A stretch of 64,000 nt of DNA from Siphonodentalium dalli (taxonomy: Eukaryota; Mollusca; Scaphopoda; Gadilida; Siphonodentaliidae): positions 146,037,559 to 146,101,558 of the forward strand of contig CP136066.1 of the NCBI GenBank assembly GCA_032622095.1, written 5' to 3'. Each line of letters starts with the position of its first letter. Within the stretch, counting starts at the first letter, position 1. The position numbers were made by a program, and so were the translations under genes. Positions 12,801 through 24,917 of the stretch are shown in pieces. The notes below the pieces were generated by a model. It was not told the origin of the DNA and searched no databases. It worked only from the letters and a program-made list of their open reading frames with translations.

Positions 12801-15800
12801 GAAGTAACCATGTGTACCCTATGTACCCATGGGCATGAAAGTAGTTCAGGAAATATGTTTTCTAATTTGTAACCAATGTAACAGGGTACTTTGAGATTCC
12901 TAAGAAAAAAAATTAAAGTAACAAATGTAACATTAACTAATAGGTAAAGTAACCAGAAGTAACCATTTGTACCCCGTGCACCCATGGGCCTGAAATTAGT
13001 TCAGGAAATATGTTTTCTAATTTTTAACCAATGTAACAGGGTACTTTGAGATTTCTAAGGGAAAAAAATATATAAGTAACAAATGTAACATTAACTAATA
13101 GGTAAAGTAACCAGAAGTAACCATTTGTACCCCGTGTACCCATGGGCCTGAAATTAGTTCAGGAAATATGTTTTCTAATTTGTAACCAATGTAACAGGGT
13201 ACTTTGAGATTCCTAAGAAAAAAAAAAGAGTAACAAATGTAACATTAAAGTAACCAGAAGTAACCATTTGTACCCCGTGCACTAGAGCCCGAAGCCGCCA
13301 TCGTACGCCGCCGCCGCCAGCCATATTGGCCACAAGCCGCCGCCAGCCATATTATTTCTAACGCCAGCCACATTTAAAAATCTCCGCCGCCGGAATTGTA
13401 AAATGGCTGAGCCATGTGCATGGGCTTATATGTCAAGCACAACTGTACTGTGAATCGCAAAGAACTAAACCGCATTGCCTAATATTGGCATACTCGCATG
13501 GTTGTTATATTATCAGAACACCTGGCCCCTTAATGTGGAATAGACTATCCCAATGCATGCTTTCATATAACTGAATGGGCGCATCCATTCGGTATTGAAA
13601 GGGTTAAAATATAAATTGTTTATATCGACAACACCCAGTCTCAGACATCACTGGCATTTGTCAATATATACACATAAGAATAGAAAAAGTTTGAAATAGT
13701 ATATATCATTACTATCCGGTTCATCATTCAATGATGCATGCATATATCGCAAGATGGCAGTGATGATAGCAGTCTGAAGTCGACAGAAGTCCCAATGTAA
13801 CTACTTATACCGATTAGATGGGAAACTACATAGTATATCCATGTCAGTCCTTCGTGAATTTCGCCGTAATGGAAAAGCCCAACATCAAAAGATTACGTGT
13901 GGTCTGGAATTCTACGGGTTCACCACAAACGCTAAAAAAACGGCATCTATAACCGATAACAGGGGATTAGGAACATTTCGGAAACGGAAATACGCTGAAT
14001 GATAACATCTCAGCCGGCTGAGCCGCCATATTTCGTCAGCCACGAACGTCGTGACTGAGCCGGCTTAGCTAGCTAACCAGCCACGAAAATCGGTTGAGCC
14101 AGCCATGAAAACTATTTGTCGTGGCTTCGGGGTCTACCGTGCACCCATGGTCCTGAAATTAGTTCAGGAAATATGTTTTCTAATTTGTAACCAATGTAAC
14201 AGGGTACTTTGAGATTCCTAAGAAAAAAAAAAAAAAGTAACAAATGTAACATTAAAGTAACCAGAAGTAACCATTTGTACCCCGTGTAACCATGGTCCTG
14301 AAATTAGTTCAGGAAATATGTTTTCTAATTTGTAACCAATGTAACAGGGTACTTTGAGATTCCTAAGAAAAAAAAAATAAAAGTAACAAATGTAACATTA
14401 AAGTAACCAGAAGTAACAATTTGTACCCCGTGTACCCATGGTCCTTAAATTAGTTCAGGAAATATGTTTTATAATTTGTAACCAATGTAACAGGGTACTT
14501 TGAGATTCCTAAGAAAAAAAATAGAAGTAACAAATGTAACATTAACTAATAGGTAAAGTAACCAGAAGTAACCATTTGTACCCCGTGCACCCATGGTCCT
14601 GAAAGTAGTTCAGGAAATATGTTTTATAATTTGTAACAAATGTAACAGGGTACTTTGAGATTCCTAAGAAAAAAGAAAAAAAAGTAACAAATGTAACATT
14701 AAAGTAACCAGAAGTAACCATTTGTACCCCGTGTAACCATGGTCCTGAAATTAGTTCAGGAAATATGTTTTCTAATTTGTAACCAATGTAACAGGGTACT
14801 TTGAGATTCCTAAGAAAAAAAGAAAAAAAAGTAACAAATGTAACATTAAAGTAACCAGAAGTAACAATTTGTACCCCGTGTACCCATGGTCCTTAAATTA
14901 GTTCAGGAAATATGTTTTCTAATTTGTAACCAATGTAACAGGGTACTTTGAGATTCCTAAGAAAAAAAAAATAAAAGTAACAAATGTAACATTAAAGTAA
15001 CCAGAAGTAACAATTTGTACCCCGTGTACCCATGGTCCTTAAATTAGTTCAGGAAATATGTTTTCTAATTTGTAACCAATGTAACAGGGTACTTTGAGAT
15101 TCCTAAGAAAAAAAATAGAAGTAACAAATGTAACATTAACTAATAGGTAAAGTAACCAGAAGTAACCATTTGTACCCCGTGCACCCATGGTCCTGAAATT
15201 AGTTCAGGAAATATGTTTTCTAATTTGTAACCAATGTAACAGGGTACTTTGAGATTCCTAAGAAAAAAAATAGAAGTAACAAATGTAACATTAACTAATA
15301 GGTAAAGTAACCATTTGTACCCCGTGTACCCATGGGCCTGAAAGTAGTTCAGGAAATATGTTTTATAATTTGTAACCAATGTAACAGGGTACTTTGAGAT
15401 TCCTAAGAAAAAAGAAAAAAAAGTAACAAATGTAACATTAAAGTAACCAGAAGTAACCATTTGTACCCCGTGTAACCATGGTCCTGAAATTAGTTCAGGA
15501 AATATGTTTTCTAATTTGTAACCAATGTAACAGGGTACTTTGAGATTCCTAAGAAAAAAGAAAAAAAAAGTAACAAATGTAACATTAAAGTAACCAGAAG
15601 TAACCATTTGTACCCCGTGTAACCATGGTCCTTAAATTAGTTCAGGAAATATGTTTTATAATTTGTAACCAATGTAACAGGGTACTTTGAGATTCCTAAG
15701 AAAAAAAATAGAAGTAACAAATGTAACATTAACTAATAGGTAAAGTAACCAGAAGTAACCATTTGTACCCCGTGTACCCATGGGCCTGAAATTAGTTCAG

Positions 15801-16795
15801 GAAATATGTTTTCTAATTTGTAACCAATGTAACAGGGTACTTTGATATTCCTAAGAAAAAAGAAAAAAAAAGTAACAAATGTAACATTAACTAATAGGTA
15901 AAGCAACCAGAAGTAACAATTTGTACCATGTGTACCCATGGGCCTGAAAGTAGTTCAGGAAATATGTTTTCTAATTTGTAACCAATGTAACAGGGTACTT
16001 TGAGATTCCTAAGAAAAAAAAATAAAAGTAACAAATGTAACATTAAAGTAACCAGAAGTAACCATTTGTACCCCGTGCACCCATGGTCCTGAAATTAGTT
16101 CAGGAAATATGTTTTCTAATTTGTAACCAATGTAACACGGTACTTTGAGATTCCTAAGAAAAAAAAATAGAAGTAACAAATGTAACATTAAAGTAACCAG
16201 AAGTAACCATTTGTACCCCGTGCACCCATGGTCCTGAAATTAGTTAAGGAAATATGTTTTCTAATTTGTAACCAATGTAACAGGGTACTTTGAGATTCCT
16301 AAGAAAAAAAAATAAAAGTAACAAATGTAACATTAAAGTATCCAGAAGTAACCATTTGTACCCCGTGTAACCATGGTCCTGAAATTAGTTCAGGAAATAT
16401 GTTTTCTAATTTGTAACCAATGTAACAGGGTACTTTGAGATTCCTAAGAAGAAAAAAATAAATGTAACAAATGTAACATTAACTAATAGGTAAAGTAACT
16501 AGAAGTAACCATTTGTACCCCGTGCACCCATGGTCCTGAAATTAGTTCAGGAAATATGTTTTCTAATTTGTAACCAATGTAACAGGGTACTTTGAGATTC
16601 CTAAGAAAAAAAAAAAATAATAATAAATGAAACATTAACTAATAGGTAAAGTACATGTAACTAGAAGTAACCATTTGTACCCGTGCACCCATGGGCCTGA
16701 AATTAGTTCAGGAAATAAATTTTCTAAGTTGCTAAATTTGTGCTCATAAAATGTAACCAATGTACCCGACGTAACAACAGGGTACAAAAGTTGAG
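6877..16795. repeat. Satellite array, 145/155-bp units, about 60 copies
   Basis: Head-to-tail units contain TTCAGGAAATATGTTTTCTA, GTAACCAATGTAACAGGGTA, a homopolymer A run and GTAACCAGAAGTAACC. Spacing between copies of ACCATTTGTACC is 145 or 155 bases; the difference is presence or absence of ACTAATAGGT. The array is interrupted once, at 13283-14136, by a hAT-like element. A segment of about 1.48 kb (about 7893-9375) recurs nearly unchanged 2381 bases downstream (about 10274-11757), so a higher-order repeat is present. The last unit (16680-16795) is longer and diverged. The unit length is not a multiple of three, so short repeated reading frames on the minus strand are not genes. The copy number is estimated from span and spacing. 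Confidence 0.97.
13283..14136. mobile_element. Non-autonomous hAT-like element inserted in the satellite
   Basis: This 854-bp block has nothing in common with the array. Its ends are TAGAGCCCGAAGCC and the inverse GGCTTCGGGGTCTA (13 of 14 match). It is flanked on both sides by CCGTGCAC (13275-13282 and 14137-14144), an exact 8-bp duplication of a satellite sequence. The 8-bp duplication with TAG-starting TIRs is the hAT signature. Subterminal regions are GC-rich with repeated GCCGCC, CAGCCA and AGCCGGCT words. No transposase frame is present. Confidence 0.88.
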
Positions 16796-16871
16796 ATGTT
16801 TTTCGGCGTACCAAAATTTGCCATATATGTAATCACATGGTTTCGAGTTGATAGAGTATCACGCATTGAAA

Positions 16872-16924
16872 ATGGCCGAGGCGACTGGAGGCGATCGTAA
16901 ATGCGACCAGAACCTAGGAAACAG
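16872..16924 (+). CDS. Possible first exon, MAEATGGDRKCDQ
   Basis: Just past the satellite the plus strand reads a good ATG context (GAAAATGG) followed by MAEATGGDRKCDQNLGN and an AG/GTATAA donor. The composition is exon-like, unlike the surrounding repeats. No continuing exon was recognised downstream, so this may be a chance frame or an orphaned exon. Confidence 0.2.
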
Positions 16925-17064
16925 GTATAACAAACTAGGATAATTATATATTACATAGTATTTTGGCAGCTGTATGCATGCGAGCATAATTATGCTATAC
17001 TATTTTTCAAACAAGCTGATACCTCATTTGTGTCCAAATTCACAGTTGTTTGTTTTAACATTCT

Positions 17065-17400
17065 GTCAAAGTGTAGGTGAATGTCCCAGCACACAATTGC
17101 ATGCTTTTCTCCAACTTTTGTGAGCCGACATCGCAATAAACATTAATTAATTACACAGGAGAAATTCCATAATTGTAAGTGACGCAAAGCAAAATCGCTC
17201 ATTAGTTCACTTAAATCGTGAAATTTCGAGTTGGTAGTGTACCTTCACATTAAGGAACAGATAATAACTACGAAATTTATTCCTCGCAGTTATTTTTTCG
17301 ACTTTATAAGGTTCTCTTTCAAAACTTCAAAAAGTTCCAAGGTTTTGTACTGGTGGAATAGGAACTCTACGGGCGTTAGCCAGAGTAGAGATTCATAGCA
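17065..17400. repeat. Dispersed repeat shared with 26825-27160
   Basis: Starting at GGTGAATGTCCCA, through GACTTTATAAGGT and ending near GATTCATAGCATGATC, this block is similar over its whole length to 26825-27160. Inverted partial copies lie at about 26650-26775 and 52210-52290. No coding sequence is seen in it or in 17400-18550, which is AT-rich with homopolymer runs. Confidence 0.7.
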
Positions 17401-18549
17401 TGATCTATAGAATATCACAAGAAAATACTGAGTTTTTGCAATCCAGGGTGGATTCAATCTCAAGTGGAAATAAGTTAATATTTGTTATAGTTCTGGCTTA
17501 ATATTTGTTTTAGGTCTGGCTTAATATTTAAATCGCGGCAACTCTGCTGAAAAAAATCGGTCAAATCCGTTAATAGAAATATACCGTTGGTGCTTAACAC
17601 CAAACGAGAGGCCGATCACAATCGGCAGATGTTAACCCATCCCTTGGCGACAGTAAATTACTATGATCGGAATCATAAATGAGAGTTTTGATGTTGAATT
17701 ATAGAGTATACTGTTATGTACTATTATAGACAAATGTACATAAAACAATTTTTTGGAATTTTAGGGTCACTCGCACTTATATAAGAGAATGCAATGGTAC
17801 AGGATCTGTAATGCTGCACCAGCACAGCCTTGGGTTAAATATCAAAAGGTGATCTGGACATGGAATACTTGGGTTAAGAGAGTCCAATTTAAGTTTACAA
17901 TGGTAATGTATCAAATTCTACCAACAAATCAAGATAAGAAACCTCACTGCTGACCCATTAATATCAATTATATAGCAGAGCTTTCAACAAATCACAGGAA
18001 TTGTTTATGTTGAAAGCTGACATCATCTCTATTAAACCAATAACATTTATAATGACATCAGACCATCTGTAGAGTTATATCTTCAGCTGTGCAAGGCAGC
18101 ACAGATGTCCAAGTCTACTGTTAATATCATGTGATGTGTATTGTTGAATCTTTATTTTAAATTAGATACCATAGCTCTCTTTATCAGATTAGCTGCACAT
18201 TGACATAAGAAAATAATATAGCCTTATCAATAGCTAAGTAGTCCAGAGGCATGGGATGGAATTAGTGAATTGGTTTTAATGTCGCTCCAAACAAATTTAC
18301 CAGTACATAACACAAGATTTGGACCGATTTAAACAAATTTGGTGTGGTGACTCGGGGTACCTTTGGCAGAGTTATAATGGTATTAGTTTTTCAAATTTTG
18401 TTAATTTAAAAAAAAAATTGTTTTTAATTATTTAAAAAACAAAATTTTGTATTTTATATATTTTTTTATTTATTTATTTTTTGTTTTGTTTTGTTAAATT
18501 GAGCAAGGAATTCAATTTTTTTTTTAAGGGTGAATATTTTATCGAAAAA

Positions 18550-20160
18550 GGGCCATAACTCAGTTAAAAATAGTCGGATCATACCCATATTCGAACTCGA
18601 TCTGTCTTTTGTGCTGAGAAACTCATATACAAAATTTGGTTCCGATCAGATAGAAAATATTTGAGTTATCGCACCATGCATAAAGTGTCTACAGAAAGAC
18701 AGACTGACGGATGGATGGACGGACTAACGACGAGTGGTCAATCCGGACAACGACACTATGTTTACCATACTATGGTATGAGTAAACATAAAAATGATGAA
18801 AGGGCCATCAGGCCCGTAACTCTGGTGAAAATGTATGGCCGAATTAATTGCATATACTCATCTTGTGAACTCATATACCAAAAATCTTTAAAATCCGTTG
18901 ATAATTGTCCCTCGAATCAAGGTGGCTTTTTGGGGCATTGGCTTTTGTAACAACAAAAATGTCAAATTGTGGAACATTTTACTGCTACTAGATAATGGCC
19001 TGCGTTTTCTCAAAGGTGAGCACACACCAAGTATAGAGATTCTTTTGAAGTTTGCTCAATTTATCATTTAGAGAACACAAATATTATTTCTGAAATTCTG
19101 TTGAATATTGCTCAAGTTATCATGCGGACAACACGAAAACAGCGATTTCCAAGTCAAATAAAAGGTCGCAGACCCACGTCCCCCGAATCGAGGTGGCTTT
19201 TGAGGACATTGGCTTTTTTAAAGAACAAACAGTTCAAATTCTGGTAAATTTTTTCTCAAACTAGATGATGACCTTGATGTTCTCAAAGGTGAGCCAAACA
19301 CCAAGAATCCACAGATTCTTTTGAAGAATGCTCAATTTATCATTGAGACAACACAAATGTTATTTCTAAAAGGAATAAAATAGAACTTGGTCTGCGTCTT
19401 CTCAAATGTGAACCATATACTAAATATCAAGAAATTATGTTGAATTTTGTTCAAGTTACCAACCAGACGAAAACAGCGATTTCTATGTTGAAAAAGAGGC
19501 ATAACTCCTTCAAAAATCATCGGATCGTGACCACATTCAAACTTGGATTGCGTCTTCTCAAATAAGAACCACATTCCAAATATCAAGAAATTCTGTTGAA
19601 TTTTGTTCAAGTTACCAAGCGAAATCAGCGATTTCTCACAACCCCTTCAAAAATCGTTAAACTGCATACCAAATATCAAGAAATTCTGTTGAATATTGCT
19701 CAAGTTATCATCCAGAATACCCAGATAGATGGACACCCATGCTGATTATAAGTCCTCCGAAAGTTTTTTGGGGGACAATAAACCACGGACAACTTTTCCT
19801 GTGTGCTAAACACCAAAAAATGACACTCAAAAGGCCGCAACTCGGGTAAAAATGTATGGCCGGGCCTAGTTTACGAAATTGTATCAGAAACTCTTCTTAT
19901 GAACTCACATACCAAATTTTTTTCCAATCTGTTGATAATTGTTAGAAATAAACCCAGCAGAACTTTATGTGGGTGCTATATGCAAGTAACTGGTGAAAAT
20001 GTACAGCCGGGCCCATTTTGCAAACTCCTTTCAGAAATTCCTCTTTTGAACTCATATATACCAAAAATCTTTGAAATCTGTTGATAATTGTTCGAAATAA
20101 ACCGAGGCAACTTCTCCCAGGTGCTCAACGCCATAAAGTTACAATAAAAGGGACATAACT
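18550..20160. repeat. Degenerate GGCCATAACTC repeat block
   Basis: Repeats of AAGGGCCATAACTC, AAATATCAAGAAATTCTG and CTCAAGTTATCAT recur irregularly with GACGGATGGATGGACGG. A related block is at 48840-49450. No gene is seen. Confidence 0.6.
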
Positions 20161-20171
20161 CTGCTGGAAAT

Positions 20172-21336
20172 TAGGGGTGCCACGATTAATCGTATAATCG
20201 ATGAACCGTTGATAAAGCCGATAATCGATTACCATTTCCATCGTCGATTAATCTGTGTTATTTATATCGGATGTCAGAAGATGCCGGGTATTATTGAATA
20301 CCGTGTTTATTTTACACAGTTCTATCTACAACCGAGGTGTTAACATCCTTTGATCGCGTACCAAAGAGATTCCAATAACATGAGTACTACTGATATATGT
20401 TGCAAACAGTTGGCAGTTCATTTGACGATGCGACATGGTTTCTCGTCGGATCGTTGTATATTCTACAAATTGGCCGCACTGCAGATTTGAACACATTGCG
20501 ACATCGTTGTATATTTTAATATACTTGAAAGGTGGCAATATGTCTTTGAAATGTGCCAACTGTCACCGTGTTCAATGAACTGAATGCACTCGCCCTTGAA
20601 TCTGATTGGACCAATGGGAAGTTGATTGACATTCTCTCTAAAACCAGGGAACAATATACATGTACATGTATATATGGCATTTTAATCAGTGATGTTCTCC
20701 CCAATTGCATTGCAAGTGTACTTTGTTTGGATATTATAAGTAGAATTGTATACTTAGAAGTTACTAGTAAAGGCTATCGCATATCGTGTGGTGAATGCTG
20801 AATGAAACAGACTGTTATCAAATACTTAAAATTGTTCTGAGTCATGCAATTTGCAGGTGGGGCACACGTTTGTGATTGTTATCCACGCTCTGGAAGTTTG
20901 ATGAAACTTATAGTTTCCATAACATTTGATTCCTTTATTTACCGTAGGAACAACCGGCGGTCCATTTTTATTCCTACTTTTGTATCGTTTGTTTATGTAT
21001 TTGGCTATTCCTAAAACTTAAATTAATCGCTACGTTCGTTCTAATGAACTCACAAATATTATAACCATAACATCACTGAGAACTGTGCTGGTATTCAATA
21101 CATTGTGCTCATTAGTCATTAACAGTGGTTTATGATGCACTTTATTAACGTAAAAATTACATCAGCCAATGTCTCAAATGACCAGCGACAGTGCAGTTAT
21201 TGAGTTAACAAGCACCCAGGCAATAGGCCATATTACGGTATACTTCCACTGATGTTATTAATATTAGGTACGATTAATCGATTATAGTCGATTATTGACG
21301 ACCGATTATCGATTATCAATAATCGTGGCACCTCTA
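20172..21336. mobile_element. Non-autonomous hAT-like element, 1165 bp
   Basis: The ends TAGGGGTGCCACGATTA and TAATCGTGGCACCTCTA are inverted (16 of 17 match). Both are flanked by CTGGAAAT (20164-20171 and 21337-21344), an exact 8-bp target duplication. Subterminal regions are full of ATCGATTA/TAATCG words on both sides. It is inserted in the GGCCATAACTC repeat block. No transposase frame was recognised. Confidence 0.88.
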
Positions 21337-21911
21337 CTGGAAATGTCCGGCTGGGCCTAGTTTGCAAACTCATCTTGTGATTAAAGTTGTGAACTCATAC
21401 ACCAAAATCTGTTGATAATTGTTCTAAATAACTCCACGGACAACATTTTGGGATGGACAGATGGACGGAACCCATTCCTATATCCCCCACCAAAATGTTT
21501 TTGGTGGTGGATAATATAACAGACTGTGGCAATGTGGCTACCTGTTGGTCTGGAAACAGGTTGTACAGCAAGCCTGAAAATAAGCGTATTCATGAACTCA
21601 TGTTCAATGACAAACCAAAAATGCTCAGATGACCAATGTATGTTTGTGTGTGCCTGTCATTATGGCACAGGTAAAGAATAATATATTTTGTTGCTATAAT
21701 TGGTGAAAGATAAATAATTTGTTTTTAAAACTATATGCTCAATTGAGTTCTTTATTCTAATAAAAAATCGCACGAAAGGGTGCTACTTTATAGAACGCAC
21801 CATATTGTTATGTAAAAAAAATTTGTTTTGTATGTTTTCGATTTTATTCGTTTGTGTTAACCATTTATAGGGGCTCATTTTAATTAAAATTCATAATTTT
21901 ATTTCATTAGA

Positions 21912-22126
21912 TACAGTAATGCCCTAAATAATCGCTCCTTAACCACAGCAGAATTGTTGGTAACTTTTCAGGATTTAGTCGGAAATATGGCTTGTTGCCA
22001 TTCATAGGAAAGCTCTCAGTGAGAGCTTTCCGATGAATGGCAACAAGCCATATTTCCGACTAAAACCTAAAAAGTTACCCATAATTCTGCTGTGGTTAAG
22101 GAGTCTATTATTAAGGCATTACTGTA
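21912..22126. mobile_element. Foldback MITE, CAGTAATGCCC family, copy 1
   Basis: Flanked by TA, the element runs from CAGTAATGCCCTAAATAA to TTAAGGCATTACTG and folds on itself almost completely: arms of about 105 bases meet at CTCTCAGTGAGAGCT. TA flanks and CAGT ends suggest a Tc1/mariner-superfamily derivative. Confidence 0.85.
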
Positions 22127-22274
22127 CATGAATTGTCCATAACTCATAGGAAATACTTCGTAAAAAAATATTCGATAGGCACACAATTATTAATGACTGG
22201 CAGAAACCAATTGGTGTCTGTAATTTTATCCAGCACCAACATTTCAGTTATTTCCAGGCTTGTTGTATAGAATT

Positions 22275-22488
22275 GTTTTGCTCTAAAAAAATCGACTCCT
22301 TAACCACAGCAGAATGATGGGTAACTTTTCAATATTTAGTCGGAAATATGGCTTGTTGCCATTCATCGGAAAGCTCTCACTGAGAGCTTTCCGATGAATG
22401 GCAACAAGTCATATTTCCGACTAAATCCTGAAAAGTTACCCATAATTCTGCTGTGGTTAAGGAGTTGATTATTTAGGGCATTGCTGTA
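22275..22488. mobile_element. Foldback MITE, CAGTAATGCCC family, copy 2
   Basis: Same palindrome as copy 1, with the centre CTCTCACTGAGAGCT. The left terminus is diverged (GCTCTAAAAAAATCGACTCC), while the right ends GGGCATTGCTGTA. Confidence 0.8.
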
Positions 22489-23410
22489 GAATGGTTTTGC
22501 TTGTCTGGAAGAACTAAAGCCTAAATTCCCACTTACAATATATCAATAACTTTATTCAGCAAATTATTCTGTATACAATATACACAATTTGATTAACTTC
22601 ACCCTCAGTCAGGAACTTCCTCAAATCTTGACATCGTGGTTTCAAAGTGTCAAGATTTGATTTATTCCTCTCATGCAACAATAAAAATTTAATAAGAACG
22701 GGACTAGACATAAGTATTTAGTGACAGGCGTCCTCCAAAGTCTTCAGTAAGGCCACACAAGGTGAATTTCTCGTTTTTTTCAAGCCCGCACACACATGAT
22801 CCTGAATCTCTGCATGTGCAACCTATTTATTCCTGTTTAATATGTCAAAGCGACATCTGATTGGTACTAAATAATTGAGGTTAGTATTTTATACAAAGAT
22901 GCGTGGAACTGAGATCGAACAGACCCATTTCTGGTCAGTTTTCATATTTATTACTGTGATTGGTAACTATGTTTAAACATGTGTTGAAAAACATGAAGAA
23001 AAGAATGGCGACTGCAATCTCAATCAAAACTGTCGAAAATGTGGCAGCGATACTTGATTGGCCGATTGTGAATGAAATAAAAATCACAAAGAATTAATCC
23101 ACAATGTGTTAATTGACATCTGTTCAGAAAATATTGGCCACATGTGACTGAAATTAGACCAAGAGCTAGGCAATGTGAAAATGGAATACTTCCTTTGCTT
23201 GTGCCCTAGAAATAACAGATCAAATAAAAGATAAAATCATGTGTGAATGCTTTTCAAAACATTTTGGCCTGAGAAATTGGAATTTGACTTGGAGTGGCCT
23301 AATATGTCTTATATCTCTCAGACATGCACGCCCACATATATTTACTCCAAAAAATGGTCTATAATTTATAATCAATTGAAATCATAGTCCAAGCTTCCTA
23401 CAATGTAAAC
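22489..23410. other. No gene seen
   Basis: AT-rich unique-looking sequence between two MITEs. No exon-like frame with splice sites and no repeat was recognised. Confidence 0.5.
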
Positions 23411-23583
23411 TACAGTAATGCCCTAATTAATCGACTCCTTTAACCACAGCAGAATTATGGGTAACTTTTCAGGATTTAGTCGGAGATATGGCTTGTTGTC
23501 ATTCATCGGAAAGCTCTCCCCCTGAAAAGTTACCCATAATTCTGCTGTGGTTAAAGGAGTCGATAAATTAGGGCATTACTGTA
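23411..23583. mobile_element. Foldback MITE, CAGTAATGCCC family, copy 3 (internally deleted)
   Basis: Both termini are intact (TACAGTAATGCCC and GGGCATTACTGTA), but the right inner arm is missing after CGGAAAGCTCTC, so the palindrome is asymmetrical. Confidence 0.8.
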
Positions 23584-23584
23584 G

Positions 23585-24130
23585 CTAATGAAATCGGTAG
23601 GGATGATACTGATTTATGTCGAAGAAGCACAATTGTCTTCTCTTCTATAGCGGACTTGATGCCCAGATCCAGTGGTGGTATTTTTTCGTCAATTTTAATT
23701 GACTTTATATTAAAAATATCAATACAAAATGTTATATTTTTCGGAAAGAGTGTGATAATGATGTATTATAAACAAATGTTGAGTTATATTAATTTAACAC
23801 ACATAATATGCCATGTAATTAGGAATAACTCTAATTAAATGTGTTTGTTTATGCTCAGAGTAGACCTGAACTGTTACGAAGTCGTGATGTCAAATGAGTT
23901 TGTTTTCTTTTGAAATTATGTATTACTACTTTCAGTTGACAACTCTTGTGGAGTTCAGAACATATCTGTTTTCTATGAAATAAACCAGTTTACTTTCACA
24001 ATTGTGACATTTTATTACCGTCATTTGGTGATTTTAGATGAGCATTAATTTACACTTAAAGTCCGCTATAGAAGAGTAAGTCAACTATACTTTGACGTAA
24101 ACCAGTATTATCCCTACCGATTTCACTAGC
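23585..24130. mobile_element. Inverted-repeat element with CTATAGCGGACTT/AAGTCCGCTATAG
   Basis: The arm 23588-23664 (GAAATCGGTAGGGATGATAC ... CTATAGCGGACTT) is found inverted at about 24058-24130 (AAAGTCCGCTATAGAAGAG ... CCCTACCGATTTCAC). A related single arm lies at 37898-37986 in GTF2A1 intron 5. The left arm directly abuts MITE copy 3. Confidence 0.6.
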
Positions 24131-24226
24131 TGGTTTACGTCGAAGACTCTTGGACTATTGAAATCCATCTTCTACGACCCTAGCTAAACCAATCTGATCT
24201 GACCAGTCATGGCAGTATATTTAGAA

Positions 24227-24364
24227 GATAAACATACCTGTTGAGTTGGATATCCGGGGATTCGAGTATGAAAACAGTTTGTGAACTCGCCAGAAATCTG
24301 CCAAATTTACAAACTGTTTTCATGCTCAAATCCCCAAATATCCAAGTCAACAGCTATGTTTATC
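24227..24364. mobile_element. Small palindromic MITE
   Basis: GATAAACAT at the left and ATGTTTATC at the right bound a hairpin with arms of about 55 bases (TGAAAACAGTTTGT / ACAAACTGTTTTCA inner stem) and a 26-base loop. The short frame within it is a consequence of the palindrome. Confidence 0.65.
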
Positions 24365-24454
24365 TCCATTATAATTCAATCCATCAACAAATTAAAAGAA
24401 ACTGCACAAAAGGCACTTTTTTATCGACATTACATGCTTTGAAGTGAGATACAG

Positions 24455-24584
24455 ACAGTAATGCACTAAATAATTGACTCATTAACCACAGCAGAATTAT
24501 GAGTAATTTTTCAGGACTAAATCCTGAAAAATTACCCAAAATTCGGCTGTGGTTAAGGAGTCAATTATTTAGGGCATTACTGTA
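24455..24584. mobile_element. Foldback MITE, CAGTAATGCCC family, copy 4 (short)
   Basis: Only the outer ~60 bases of each arm remain and meet at CAGGACTAAATCCTG. The ends are ACAGTAATGCACT and GGGCATTACTGT. Confidence 0.78.
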
Positions 24585-24917
24585 TCCTTTTTTTGGTTAT
24601 CAAATACATTCAATGTGGTAACTCGTAACAGCACCAGAACAACTTCCTGTTAAACACGTCAATATAAAACGTTCTGCTTTACTCGATTAGGAGGCTCCTG
24701 GCAATGCAGTGATTTATTACACGCATTGTGAATAACACAGTGCTCCATTCAAATATTGTGCATGCTTCAACGACAGATGCTGGTGAATCGAAAATTAAAG
24801 TTAGCAGCTCTCAGCCAATCAGAATGCCTGTTTCAGTTACAAATATTGGACTTGAATTACAATTTGAGTTAATAATTCCAGGTAGTATTACATCTGGGAG
24901 AGATAAACATGTACGAC

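Noticed and set aside
6964-15939. Many similar minus-strand frames of 67-155 codons with the peptide LKVPCYIGYKLENIFPEL
   Set aside because: They are translations of satellite units. Unit lengths of 145 and 155 are not multiples of three, frames are broken by A-run length, and no splice or start logic fits.
6877-16795. CRISPR-like array
   Set aside because: Units are contiguous and near-identical throughout, with no short repeats separated by unique spacers, and the genome is clearly eukaryotic.
20326-20801. Frames inside the 20172-21336 element as hAT transposase
   Set aside because: No BED finger, DDE residues or dimerisation motif could be seen.
24712-24717. AATAAA on the minus strand as the GTF2A1 poly(A) signal
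   Set aside because: It is 1.8 kb beyond the stop and past several transposons; a single hexamer in AT-rich DNA is not evidence.
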